The notes under the pieces: model-generated
Seen by the model: only the letters and a program-made list of their open reading frames with translations
Database searches by the model: none
Told to the model about the DNA's origin: nothing
Translations under genes and position numbers: made by a program
Assembly (NCBI GenBank): GCA_950295325.1
Contig: OX485809.1
Location: 4,216,001-4,280,000, forward strand
DNA: 64,000 nt
Reading direction: 5' to 3'
From: Polytrichum commune
Lineage: Eukaryota; Streptophyta; Polytrichopsida; Polytrichales; Polytrichaceae
Shown here: positions 46,785-58,993 of the stretch, piece by piece
Layout of the letters: each line of letters begins with the position of its first letter
Numbering within the stretch: the stretch's first letter is position 1

Positions 46785-49700
46785 ATATCTTTTGTGATGT
46801 AACTAGTACATGTGTACTCATATGTGAGTTGTTTTTATATTTCTTGGTTGCATAATATTCATTATTATTACAATATGATGAAGTAAATATTTGTTGGAAA
46901 TACATACCAAATAAGCCCCTAAGTGTTTCCCGTTGTGCAAGCTCGGGGCGGGCCTATCGAATTGCACCCACAAGTCCCTTGCCTTTTGCAACTATGGTAC
47001 GTACAACTCAATGTAGTCCTTCTCCTCAAGTTTTAAATTAAAAGTGTGGGAAAAAACATCTTAGCATATGCAAGTTACGCTCCCACACTCAAGTCATCTT
47101 GAGCTCAGAGAGATCATTTTTTTCCTCACTCAAACCCTTCCATTTCTTGACTATCTTCGTGCAAGCCTCCACAGTATGTTGACCACCACTAACGTGCTAA
47201 TAAACATTGGCCAAGTCCTTCATGTTTTTCAATGCCTTGTCCAATATTTGTTTGTGACATATTTTAGGTGGGATATCCAGTGAAAGTTTATCCTTCAATG
47301 AAAATGGAAATATAAAAGGTCTCGTAGAAACTAGATTGTATGGTACGAAGGTTGTTGCGAGTTGGTTGACCCTAGACTACATATGCTCACTGTACTTTAA
47401 TGGCCATAGAGCAACATGTAGGCTAGTGCAATTTTCATTTGCATTTTAAACGGGAAACATCCTACAAGCTCCCTCTCATTTGTCATGTGAACCTCATCAC
47501 TATTCTTTGAGTTTGTTGTGCTTTTGTGGTAACAATTGCTACTCCAATTGAAGTAACAACCCACAAGATTAGCTGGATAGGTGGATTGCTTTATTGCCTC
47601 TAATGTGGATCTTCTATCTCCTATAATCGTTCAATTACACCACATTCAACTATGCATCATATTCATCTATGCATCACATTCATCTGTGTATTACGTTTAT
47701 CCATGCAAACCACCTAAGTTCATCCTAAAATCCATTATTCTATCCCTCAGGGAACCGCTCTACATCCAATTGAAAACATTTTAGCTTCATCTCGAATTCA
47801 TCCATTGATAATGTGAGGGGGGGGGGCTCAAGGTACTTAACTTCCACAAAATTCCACACCGGCTACCTTTGGTTGGGTTGGCCGAATAGTGGAAGGATGA
47901 AGAATTAAGCCACCCTCTCCATAATTAATACTTGGATGGATGATCTTTTGTCACTCTCTAAGCCAACACTCCAATTAAGACTAAACCTCGAACTAAATTT
48001 TCTACTTAATCTCTAAATTTGTCTCTAACTCTGTCACTAAACACTAATTTTATTTCTAACTACTAACTCTATTTCTACCTCATACCTCTAAGTATCAAAC
48101 ACCGCAAAATCTTCAACAACTAGCAATTCAACTGAAGTTAATGTAACATAACTTAATGCAACAAAATCTAATGCAACAACAACAAAAATAACCAAAAGCT
48201 AATGTAACAGAAACTAAGGTAACTATGAGTTAATACAATAGAAGCTAAGGTAACTAGAAGCTAATGTAACCATGAGCTGATGCAACAAAAACTAAAGTAA
48301 TGAAGAGTCAATATAACATAATTTGTGCAAACGTAAACTTATGCAACCATAAACTTATGCAAACAACAACAATACAACTTGAAATTATAACTAGTTGCGG
48401 CTTTTGTTCCAACAACCACACATCTACATATAGTTCACTCCAACAAACACTAATTGGTACAATAATGATCCAATAGTGTTAAAAAAAAGTATTCAACATT
48501 AATATAGTATATAAACCCTCTTATTTAACATTGATTTTTCTAGCATTTCAAGAACTTTGCACCTCTACCTACATAGAGGGGGAGAGAGAGAGAGAGAGTG
48601 AGAAAGAGCCCACGTTAATCTTCGCAAACTAACCTCTTCCAACCACGAAGTCATTCTGGCCATAGATCTAGTTGTACCTACATCTAATGGTTAGCATCTA
48701 CAGCTGACTCCACCCTAGCTATCCTTCTTTAAAGCCCTAAATCGAATAATTTTGTCCGCCACCCTCTTAATCCAACGGCCTTCACCTGTCCCAACTTCAT
48801 CCGCTCAACATCTTCCTCTGCATATGCCTTCATCCGCTTGATGTCATCATCCGCTTACGCCTTCATCCACTTCATGCTTCATTCATTTAACGACGTCCTC
48901 CGCTCGACGTCTTATCTACTCGATGTCGTGTCGGTCTTCGTATATTATCTAATTGTCTTAACAATACTAACTAGTTGACATTACTTTTTAATTTTAATAA
49001 ATAACTACCTTTCTTACTAGCCCGTGAACCTTAACCCAAACCGCAAGCGGTTTGGGTGGTTCACAACCTTTCATATCAGTAGAGTTTAATGCCTCTAATA
49101 CAGTCATATGTTTTACACACGACACTTGGATATAAGATCACAAATTTAATTCATACATTAATTTCATATTATTAAATTTTAAATATAGCTAGTGGAACCC
49201 CAACACACTTCTTTCTTGGGTTCATCATTTCCCTTCCGCAAAACTATTTTTCACAATTTTTTGTAAACATCATCATTGTTGGCATTGGCGCTAGATAGTG
49301 GTCAGTTTCTTCCTCTACATTTCTTGGAAGTTTTATTTGACATCGAGAATCTCTTAGTTGCTATCTCTTCTATCCAATTTTATTGCATCCCAACATGTTA
49401 ACACATCCTGCACCATTGGTATTCCAAGGAACTGCATCTCATGCATGTTTCTAGATTTTATGTATAACACATGTGAAAATTCACCGGCCAACAATACAAC
49501 CCCCACCACAATGGCATCCTCCACTCAAATGTAATAATTCACAACAATTCCCACATTGGTTCCGCATCCTAGCATAACATTGCTCTTTGTTTTGTAATTG
49601 AACTTGAGTTCCACGAGCCCAACCTTCTTTTCATTCCATGATATTCCCCTTTCTTTCATAGTGTTTTTCTGTGTCTATGCAAACACAGTCTCCACATTTG

Positions 49701-49890
49701 ATATAGCAAGTGTAGGATGTAAATATTTGCCACACATAAATTTCAACTTACTTGGTTTTAATCAAGTCTAACTTCTTTGATCCTTCAATACTACTTGATT
49801 TACACCAATGTCTATGTTTAATCATTCACATATTAGCAAGTAGAAACTCCATGATTATAATAGTAATTAAGGGGCAGGTCGATACCAGGT
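46785..49890. other. No gene recognised; low-complexity tracts
   Basis: About 47630-47720 has repeated CATATTCATCTATGCAT-like units. About 48130-48370 has repeated ACTAA-GTAAC units. A GA tract lies at 48580-48605. No coding region recognised. Confidence 0.35.
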
Positions 49891-49902
49891 CTGATTAATC
49901 CT

Positions 49903-49982
49903 AATTAATTATAAAATGTACTAACTGGAATTAATCATGATTTAATGGGATTAACTCCAGTAAGTACATTTTATAATTAATT
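49903..49982. repeat. Hairpin with 34-nt arms and 12-nt loop
   Basis: Bases 49903-49936 and 49949-49982 are inverted copies with about two mismatches (AATTAATTATAAAATGTACT against its inverse). Confidence 0.85.
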
Positions 49983-50164
49983 TGGTTAGCGAGCTTTCTG
50001 ATTTAAATGGGCTTAATTAGAATTAATCAGGATTAATCAGAATTTATTATACCTAGTTGCATTCAATCACACTTAACTAGTTTAAATGCGTATAAAAACT
50101 TTGTGATAGTAGAAGGTATTAACTATAAAATATTATAATATTAACAATAAATCATTTATTTTAT

Positions 50165-50545
50165 TTTCATTTTAGAATGATAAAGACCCTTTCAATTGTA
50201 AGTCACAAAAATTATAACCTCAGTGCTAATGAGCATTTCGTAATATTTTTAACTTTCAAGTTAATTACATGCTTTATTGACGGTTCACTTTGTGAATGAA
50301 ATCCAAGCAATTGCTTAGTTACTTAATGGAAGTGAACATGTATATTCGATTTGGGACCTTGAAAATGAAGTGCACTCAATATGGGATTTGTGGCCTTCAA
50401 GATTGCAAAGACAATAGTTTTTTCGAAGTTGGGCGGGCGGGCAACAGTTTTCGGTTGAGTCTAGAAAATCTGACGGACGGCTGCCCCTGCCAGAATATTC
50501 CTCCCCCGAAAAGTTCGTGGGGGGAACTTAATGTCCGCCCTTATT
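50165..50545 (+). repeat. Uninterrupted copy of the host repeat at 33945
   Basis: It aligns across both halves of 33945-35770. At the junction (about 50258-50280) it has TTAATTACATGCTTTATTG where the other copy has TTCATTA, the insert, then TACATGCTTTAGTG. One TA is present, as expected of an empty site. The 98-aa frame here is not supported as a gene. Confidence 0.8.
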
Positions 50546-50876
50546 TTTCATTTGGGTTTGGTTCTCTGACGATCAAAGAACAAACACTATGAGAGACATG
50601 TTTAAAACACATACGACTATGTCCTCAAATTCAAATATCTACTCTACACTCAATACTTTAAAACAATAGAGAGGACCTAGATATTCCGATAAGAAATCAA
50701 CACATATGCGCAGGTCTCGACCGAAAATGACTGCAGTTCAAAGAGGAACGTTTACGTGACAACAACAAGATTCTCATGTTGAGAAGTCACATTTTATTTG
50801 CGTGTGGAAAGTTAATGCAAAAAATCTCAAATGTATTTTTTGTTTTGGAAAGCTCATTCACATGTCTCTGAAGTAA

Positions 50877-51246
50877 CTAAGGTAGGGGTGGCAATTTCCG
50901 TGCGGGTCCTAAAGTCGACCCCTATGTCGGAAGCACCTTTTTAGGTGCTTTTACCTGGGTTTACAAAAGCACCTATCAAGGTGCTTTTACCATTCACAGC
51001 GCTGCCAGCGGTCGGTTTTAGAAATCCACCCTGTGGATATACCATGTACCCTATGTGCGAGTGTTGGTCACTCTACAAGGTTTCCTTTAAAAATTTGTAG
51101 GAAATCATAAACATGCTGGATTTTTTTTTTTTCATAGTTGCTCTTGCACTAGCTTTGCGGAGCGCTCAAAATTTATAAAAACATAGTTTCAGCATCCCAA
51201 CTAGGCACATCTGAAATTTGGACGGAAATAGCCACCCCTACCTTAG
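50877..51246. mobile_element. 370-bp hAT-like TIR element
   Basis: The ends are CTAAGGTAGGGGTGGCAATT and, read inverted, CTAAGGTAGGGGTGGCTATT, extending to TTCCGT. TAGGGGTGGCAA is a common plant hAT terminus, but I find no 8-bp duplication, so the assignment is tentative. Inside are small palindromes around AAGCACCT...AGGTGCTT. Confidence 0.65.
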
Positions 51247-51666
51247 AGGCCAACTGTACAGTGTCGGCATCTTTCGCACTTCCTTGCAACAATGGCAAGG
51301 TACTCAAAGCTCGTTTTTATCACTTCTTCACCCTTCAAGACGAGTCTCAGAACAATTTATTTATTATATTGTGTGTGTACGTTGCAGAGTGCAATCCGCA
51401 AGTAGGCGAGAAGTTGTTTCAACGGGGTGGAAGTAGTCAGACTTAGACACAGCAGGTCGCAGAGCTGCCGAATTGCAGCGATGGTAGTTGTCAGGGGAGG
51501 CCAAACTGGTGTTTGCAGGTGTAGGTTGCAATCCAACAATTGTCGGGAAAGGGCCACGATTGCAATTGCGGAATCACGGAGTGAGAGCATCGAAGTGTGT
51601 TTGGGGGGATGAAAATCTCATGTTCTCAATTTTCAAGTCGGAGTAGATCTATGGGAGGCAGAGCAG

Positions 51667-52062
51667 TTGTGCTATGGGGGAGGAAGATCTCCAGATCCCA
51701 ATTGTGGGTCTCGTGAGATTGAATTTCAGGATGGCGAGGTAGGCATGCTTGGAGGCATCCTAAGAGCAGAGCTCAATGCCATCCTTATCGCAATTAAAAC
51801 CACACAAACCACCCAAAGTGACATACATATATTCACAGACAGTCTTAATAGTATTTACTTAATCAACAATCACATACAACACCCAACATCCCAGCACCGT
51901 ACCACCACCCAGACAAACTACTCATAGCTACCATTATACATTAAATATACCGGACTCCACATACAATACACTTACATAAAGTACGGGCACACACGGGAAT
52001 TAGTGGAAATGAAATAGCAAGTTTTCTTTCCTTGCTTGGAGGCAGGCGCAAGTTGTCAACGA
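51667..52062 (+). pseudogene. RNase H domain fragment of a non-LTR (LINE) retrotransposon
   Basis: Translation gives RAELNAILIAI (catalytic Glu), IHIFTDSLNSIYLINNHI (catalytic Asp), then after a frameshift near 51900 HHPDKLLIATIIH, and after another KVRAHTGISGNEIASFLSLL. The order matches the RNase H module at the end of plant LINE ORF2. The final catalytic Asp (normally NEIAD) reads Ser here. No reverse transcriptase lies upstream, so it is 5'-truncated and dead. Confidence 0.75.
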
Positions 52063-52459
52063 GAGTTCAAAAGTTGCTCCGAGAAGAAGTAGAGAAGCAA
52101 CTCCGATGAGAATGCGAGAAACTATAAGCAAGTGGGGAGGTGGGGCGACGAGAAGACATTAACCCTAAAATTACAAGTCCAGTGAAATCCATGCTTCACA
52201 TGAAGGGAGGTGGTAGTAGGGAAGGTAGCGGCACATTTCTGTCTAACACTAAGTGTCAAGGAATTGAAAATTAATGTTAGGCAGGGTAGGATGGTTATAA
52301 CATTGAATATAATCAAACATGAAATATCCTTTTTAGTGTGCTTTCTTAATCACACCCCTATATCTGATTTGTGTGTGTTGTGTTTAGAATCATATAGCAA
52401 ACATCATAAACCCACATGGTTAATGAGATTGGACTATCTCTTTAAATTTGAATAGTGAA

Positions 52460-53080
52460 ATTATAGTATATGAAATGGACCTATAATATCTAGTAGACCA
52501 AAGATGCAATTCTTATAACCATAACTAAATCAATGGAATGTGGATATTCAATAATATATGTCTAGGTTGATGCTTTATCCTAGATTGCTACTGCAACACC
52601 AATGTGGTTCTATAAATCTAATTGTTACAAGTTGGAAAGCATGTAAAATAAACTGGAAACTACCACAAATCTTGGTCTTTGTGTAGTATTTAAAGACCCA
52701 TTACCCTACTTGTATCCAGAAAATGTGCAACATGTCTACATACGTTATTCCAGAGATGGTGAGATACCATGACACTGGGAGTCCCTTTTTCGTTTTCTAC
52801 CTATATTGGTTCAAATAAATCGTGGTTATAGGGGACATGAAGCATATTTGAAATGGTCCAATGAAAAAAATAAGGCAAGTGGATAAATACTTTAGCCTAA
52901 GGGGATGTATGTGTACACATGGTAAGTCCATTGTATAGCACAATGGGGACATACATAAATGAGGTTGATCCACATGAGAGATGATATGACATGCAAGATC
53001 AAATTAGGTTGAACATAATAATAGAGCACTCTATACAAATCGGCAAAGTTTGTGACCTACAAACTAAGGTAACCTAAGGT
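52460..53080. other. No gene recognised
   Basis: AT-rich spacer, nothing supported. Confidence 0.35.
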
Positions 53081-53082
53081 TA

Positions 53083-53885
53083 TTTTCAAAAACCACCTCT
53101 TGGAGGTAGGCCTAACACAAAACCGGGAGACCATGGCACTTCAAATGCTCACAACTGTTGATTTATTCTACTTTATCATGTGAAGTAGAATAAATCAACA
53201 GTTGTGAGCATTCGAAGTGCCATGGTCTCCCGGTTTTAGAAGGCCGGTTTGGAACCCATGTCGTTGTCCAAATTGAGCGAGATCAAAATCAAACTTCAAC
53301 GACTACATTACAAAAAGATGCGGTGACAAGTCTATTTGGTTTTTCAAATGCAAGGCATTGAAGCACTTTTGGGATGCACATACAATTGGGATCAAGTCTT
53401 ACGCAACACATTAATTGCACAATTTCAAACATGTGAATAATACAAGTGTACTTCTCATCCATCCAACAAAAAAAATGACCCTGATAGGTTTGTGGCCAAT
53501 TTATATCAAACAACTCAAGGCTAGATGAATTCGGGGTCTTCAATGTAAATCCTTTCTCCAATTAACTAAAAATAAAAATAAACTATGGGTGGCATACTGT
53601 CTCAAGGTTTTTTGTTGGATGAATATGAGGTATATATATACTCGTATAGTATGATTCCTTGAGTTGTCCGCCATATGATTATAAGGGTCACCTCACACAC
53701 GAGCCAAGAGCCATGACCATCCAATTGTGAGATCTCAAAAGAAAATTTCCAAAGGCTATCCCAAGACACCTTCAAGATCATGTAGTGTGATCATAGACCC
53801 TCAAGTGTAGTGTGAAGTCATATGTGATCGGGCCCTCAACCAAATGCTATTGCAATGAATTTCTATTCATGCTGGTCCTAATACT
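53083..53885. mobile_element. Rearranged copy of the repeat at 4056-4372
   Basis: Bases 53083-53180 match 4056-4157 directly, while 53689-53885 match 4145-4370 inverted. The end at 53689 is GGGTCACCTCACACACGAGC preceded by TAA. Between them lie the palindrome and unrelated sequence. Confidence 0.5.
53119..53237. repeat. Near-perfect palindrome, 55-nt arms and 9-nt loop
   Basis: Bases 53119-53173 and 53183-53237 are inverted copies with a single mismatch. The related locus at 4094-4157 has only one arm followed by different sequence. Confidence 0.92.
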
Positions 53886-53889
53886 AGCA

Positions 53890-55830
53890 ACAATGGTGAA
53901 TACAACAATCCTTTTTGGCCACTTCTCTAATGGATTATTTCGTAAGCAGTTTTTGGTGTTTTCACTCATTCGTAGAGCGGAGAACACGTGTTAATGAATC
54001 ATACTTTCCATAGGCCTTTGCATGGCCACAAGTTGGCTTGGAGTTCCTCTTTGATTTGCATATGGCATCACTTAGGATCATGCAAGCTACCTCCCTTGAG
54101 CATGATGCTCCAAAGTGGCCATATACGGAGCATAAACCTTTTCAATGGGATGCACCTCAGAGTGAACAAGGGACTCAAGGATGACAACACCAACATTTCC
54201 ATTGCCAAGTGGATTTTGGTCAAGGACAATCATGTGGGTGGGTATTATGACAAATACCCTCTGCAACAACAACTCCATTGTCATTAAGGAGGACCACCTC
54301 CAAATTGATCCATTCCAATCTTAAGAGCCCTGAACACTGGACAATGGGCTCCATTAGTATTGAAAGCAAAGGATTTTTCAAGTGTTCTTCCTTTGCCGTC
54401 ATCAATCTCACCCTTTCCAACAATGTCGAGTTCATCTTCAAATGAAGATAAGTACCACCCTCCTACTCAGAGAAGCAATTCACTCTTCCACTCATTCCCT
54501 CCATTGCGTCAACGCCTATACTAACAATGAATGTGGCCCACACTTAAAACAAGACAATTTGGTGTACCCATTGGTTTTTTTTTGGTTCTTAACTTCCCGC
54601 TTATATGAGAATGTCTAACACACCGTATGTTATTGATACACAATTTGTTGTCAACTTACACAACAACATCCTCAATGAAGACTATTGCATCCATGTCCCT
54701 CCTCATAAGGATTGTTATCACTCCATACAATAGGTACACTAAATAACCCTATTAGTGTGGGTGGAAATAACTAACACCCTTAGGATACCCACATAAACAT
54801 ACAACACACATCAACACACTTATAAACAACCCTTGCTAGCAAATAAAGATCCCCCCCCCCTCCTCCTTACCTGGACGCCAAAAGAGACTACCTCCAACAT
54901 GAGGTAAGTAGCATTTGTCCTATAACCCTCCTTTATAAACCTATTCCAGGTTCGTATATGAGTTCATGGCTATGATCAAGGTGAACCATCCCTCATTCAT
55001 GCCAACACAAGTCTTTCTTTCTCTTCTCTTTCTCACTCAAAAATTAGGGTCAAAATAGTTAATATGGTTGCTTTCATCGTCTAGTCAGGGTGGAAATCAT
55101 GTGGGTTCAAGATCTGGGGTTGTCCCCTTAATCTTCATTGAGACTTCCGATCAACACCTCAACATAGAATAATTACCTTACATCAAAAACATCACAAAAT
55201 AAAACAATCCCCCACATCAATTTCCTAGAAAAACAATCAATATGGCCCACACTAAGTTTGAACTAAAGATTTGACATGGGTTGAAAATCAATGTGGCCCA
55301 CACTTAATAGGTTATCTCATATAGTGATGCTCAATTTGGTATATATTTCACAAAACCCTAGATCAAGACTCGAGATCACAAAAACCATGTGCCACGGATC
55401 CTACGTGGAATAAATGATTGACGTGGCGTTAGAAACATCCGAAGTGGCAGGCCTACACTTCCCTTCAAGAATCTTCTACTTGTTCGTCGTCGTCGGAGAT
55501 TCTCTATTTGTTGCACACCGTCGCCCCATTTCAACGAGTGTGGATGTGCTTTGTCTTTGCATCTCGTGTTCCTTTGAGCTCTGAAGCGAGAAATGAAGAG
55601 GTCTATCTAACTTAGCATTAGAAAATTGGACGTTGGTCGCACTCTGTGCACTTGCGATGATTTCATTGTCTACGGTTCTCACCTTGCTCTTTGTACCTGT
55701 CCGCCGTTGCGATCTGTTTGCAGCTGGTGCTGCTGCATTATTGCATACCTAAGCTAACACCAATTTACATCCCCTTCTTCTACTAATCAGCAGCTGATTT
55801 TTGATTTTCTTGCCACCTTTATCACCTCCC
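53890..55830. other. No gene recognised
   Basis: Short frames only; a C run lies at 54851-54860. The last part may belong to the promoter of the gene starting at 56436. Confidence 0.35.
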
Positions 55831-55836
55831 CCTCCC

Positions 55837-55838
<2 letters not shown>

Positions 55839-55899
<61 letters not shown>

Positions 55900-55900
55900 A
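55839..55900 (+). repeat. (CT)n(CA)n compound microsatellite
   Basis: About 18 CT units run straight into about 13 CA units, some 540 bp before the ATG of the next gene. Confidence 0.95.
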
Positions 55901-55920
55901 GCTTGGTACTCTGAGTCCCT

Positions 55921-56440
55921 GAAATGTTATGCACAAATCTTGAGGTATCCATCCCAGTCACCCCATATATTCTTGACGATTCATTCATCCTCACTTTGTG
56001 TACCCCAGTACTTAGTTTGTTATCGGTCCCTCTCATCTGCTGGATTAAATTGGCAATGTCCCTTTTCGTCCAGACTCTGCATCCGCGATTTTACGCTCTT
56101 GATCACATTCTTTCTCCCTGTGGTCTTTAACGCTAACCTCTCCCTCTCACCAGCATCTCATTTTGGTGGACATGTAAGCTATGGAATGTAATGCACAAAT
56201 CTTGGGGCATCCATCTCAGTGAACCATACTCTTGGCGATTCAGGCATCCTCACATTTCGCACCCCAGTACCTAGTTTGCATCAAGTCGCTCTCATCTGGG
56301 TTACATTGGCAATGTCCCTCTTCTTCCAGACATCTGCATACGTGATCTCACACTCTTGATCACATTCGTTCTCCTTGGAGGCTTTAACCCTAACCCGCCC
56401 TAACCCGCCCTCACCAGCATCTCATTTCTGTAGACATGTC
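55921..56440 (+). promoter_or_regulatory. Tandem duplication spanning the 5' region and start codon
   Basis: Bases 55921-56177 and 56188-56440 are diverged copies. Shared blocks are ATGCACAAATCTTG, CATCCTCAC, CCCCAGTAC, TTGGCAATGTCCC, CTCTTGATCACATTC and ACCAGCATCTCATTT. In copy 2 the final ATG is the start codon of the gene. In copy 1 the equivalent ATG is followed at once by TAA (56172-56177). Confidence 0.85.
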
Positions 56441-57977
56441 AGAAACCAGCAGTAAAAAGAGGAGGCAACACATTGTCCATGATACAATGTCAGGGGCCAC
56501 TAGCAAGAGGAAGAATCGCAGCAGTCTTGGAGGCTCCAGCTTCACAGGGAGTGATGATTTGGAGGAGAATAAAATCACCCAGGATAGGGATGGGGTGCTT
56601 TCCTCCGAGGAGGACCTTGAAATTGTGGTGCTTGAAAACGAGGTTCGTGAGTTGGGAGCTAAGATTTTGGCCTTCCGGGAGAAGGGGCTTGGCTCTTTCG
56701 CCCGGTGTAGCGAAGAACGCGTGCGTGCTTACATCTCCAACCGGTCCCATCAAGGTAAAGAAGTTGCAACGTGAATCCTGCCCACAATAATAGTTCTCTC
56801 TTTTCTCTTGCAACATAGCATTTTCGACATGGTAAGGAAGTAGACTCTTTCGAGAATTGGGTACGATTGTATTTTAGGGTCAATGTCTATCATCGTATGC
56901 CAGCATTGGTGATTCTCATACAAAAACAAGTAAGCCTATTGCAGAATCTTAAATAGTCTATAGGCGCAAATGAGCCAAATTATTTCAGCTCGCAGGTACC
57001 AAATCAAACTTTCTGATAAGTTGTTGAAGGTAGAATTTAAGGTACGCCAGCAGTAACATTCATGCATTTGTATCTATGGTGTAGTGGCTACTTTAATCAT
57101 TGCGATGCGCATTCTGAAACTATGGTATTGGTGACCGTGTGGACATTAGGGCTTAAGTCGCAGGTCTACAGCTTAGCATCGAGGTTGGATAGGTTGAGCA
57201 GTGTCTTCATTTCTCCAAATCTTTGCAAACGTTTTCAGAACTTGCAATGCAAAGATCTTGTGGTTCCAGTTTACTAAGGAAGACGTGCCTTAGATGGATA
57301 CTTTTCTCTCTGCATCCACTTCTCGTAGGATATGAAACACGCAATGAGTAGTACAAGATGATTAGCAAATCCAAATCATGCCCATAGCCATTTGCCTCAT
57401 AATTGTCGGAGCTCATATGAATATCTTGTTCATTATTATTAAGATTAGTGAAGATTCATTAAGTGGTCATATAGGTCCCCCCAACCATCTTGACTATTGA
57501 ATTTAGAATGGTTATCATATTTTGAGCATGTAGTCCAACTTCTTTTGAACATTTCTTTTCGATGCCAGTTCTTAGATACACCTAACAACATTCCACTCAA
57601 ATATAGGTGTTTAGATTATTGTTGCGTTCGATTTAGGCATGTGTACCTTACCTGAGACTTGAATCCAAACCTCAGGCTCCACCCCCGGATTACATAACTG
57701 CCTGGAAAAAATTGGCCAATAATCCGTTTTTTTATTGCTATCTGTGATGCCAGAGGCAACAATAGATGCTGCAGCAACAGACAGTAAAGACAGCGATGAT
57801 GATCTAAGGCAGTCTTTGAAGGAAAGACTGGCGATTGCAAATGAAGCATTGCCAGCTCTTCTGAAAGAGCTTGTGACTTGGAAGACAAAGATAAGACAAG
57901 CTGTGGACATTATGAAGAAAGGCCATCGGTTGTCTCTCCTTGATGAAGATGATGAAGCTGTGGAGGTTGCATTATGA
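56436..57977 (+). CDS. Small uncharacterised helical protein, two exons
   Basis: Exon 1 is 56436-56754, ending CAAG|GTAAAG in phase 1; exon 2 is 57754-57977, after ATGCCAG. The sum is 543 bases, 180 residues plus stop, in frame across the junction (SNRSHQ|EATIDAA). Residues 1-30 are basic with SKKRR and SKRKNR, possibly nuclear localisation signals. Residues 58-82 (EEDLEIVVLENEVRELGAKI) and 124-163 (LKERLAIANEALPALLKELV) are amphipathic helices, likely coiled coil, and the C-terminus is acidic. I recall plant proteins of unknown function with a similar E-EV-ELG-KIL-(F/Y)R motif, but can give no role. The 999-bp intron has no other gene. It converges with PHR2. Confidence 0.72.
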
Positions 57978-58993
57978 CAGCATGATTTGTCACATATTCA
58001 TGCATTCATGCAGTGGTCAGGCTTGGCAATCGATTTTGGCAATGAGGCTATTCCTGATTGCATTCAAGGAGGCAAATTATCACCCAAAATTGATGATTCT
58101 GCCAAAAGCTGGTAATGAACATGTGTTTCCCTGCCATCAACTGTAGTAAGCACCCAATATATCTACTTACCTTGCTGCCAACGCTGAGTAGGTTGGCGCA
58201 TTCTACAGCCCATGGCAGGGCTCCTCCTGTTAGTATTGTTCTTTGTTCCATTCCAGAGATGGAAAACAACAAAATGTCATATGTTAGCCCTTGCCTGGAA
58301 GGCCACAAACCCCATGTATGGTAGAGCTGTCAACATTGGTGTCCTGGATATGTGGCCAAGGGGATATGTGTCCTGGAAGGCCACATATCCCCTTGGCTGC
58401 CTTTTGATGAGTTTGAGGGCTCTTCCAGTAGTTGCAATCACATTCCAGTTCATATTCCACCCTTGTAAGCAATGAGCACTGCACAAATGCGAACCTGAAA
58501 TAGTGTGCCCTGCATGGTTCTGCACTGTTACATTAATCACTATAAATGAAGCACAATACATTTGCTTACTTACTGGAACCTATGACACTCTTTGCAGAAT
58601 CTATAGGTGCACATCATATAATTGACACTCACCCTCACCCTGCAAGATTGGAAAAACAGAAGCATGACTTCATTATGAGAAATCTTCAAGTTTTCCTTGT
58701 GGTACATTTTCCTACAGTTCCCAGTCTGCCCTTAAATCTATAAGAGAAAATCTTAGAATCTAGAGTGGATTTTGGGATAAATTCCACTCAGATGACCATA
58801 TTTGTAACAAAATTTACAGCTTATCAATCAGAAGGTTCTGGAGGAGTATTCTTCTTGTGAAGATGTGGATATGCCTACTCTACTTGGTAATGGGTGCAAG
58901 GATGCCTGATCCAAACTCCAACCCAGAGCACCAAGCTACATGTGTGGTTGTGGTAGTCTCTTCTTGGACACAACTTGGACTTGATCTCATGCA
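57978..58993. other. Convergent intergenic region with a hairpin
   Basis: Between the 3' ends of the two facing genes. CCAAGGGGATATGTG (58356-58370) and its exact inverse (58382-58396) form a 15-bp stem with an 11-nt loop. The phrase CCTGGAAGGCCACA recurs at about 58287 and 58373. No coding region is supported. Confidence 0.5.

Noticed and set aside
50296-50592. 98-aa frame
   Set aside because: It coincides with a dispersed repeat whose other copy has no matching open frame.
55749-56036. Frame with (RE)n run
   Set aside because: It is a translation of the CT/CA microsatellite.
56385-56411. Telomere-like CCCTAACCCGCCCTAACCC
   Set aside because: Only two imperfect units close to a gene start. 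It may be a telo-box-like promoter motif, not a telomere remnant.
57062-57277. 71-aa frame
   Set aside because: It lies within the intron of the 56436 gene and has no motif or supporting context.
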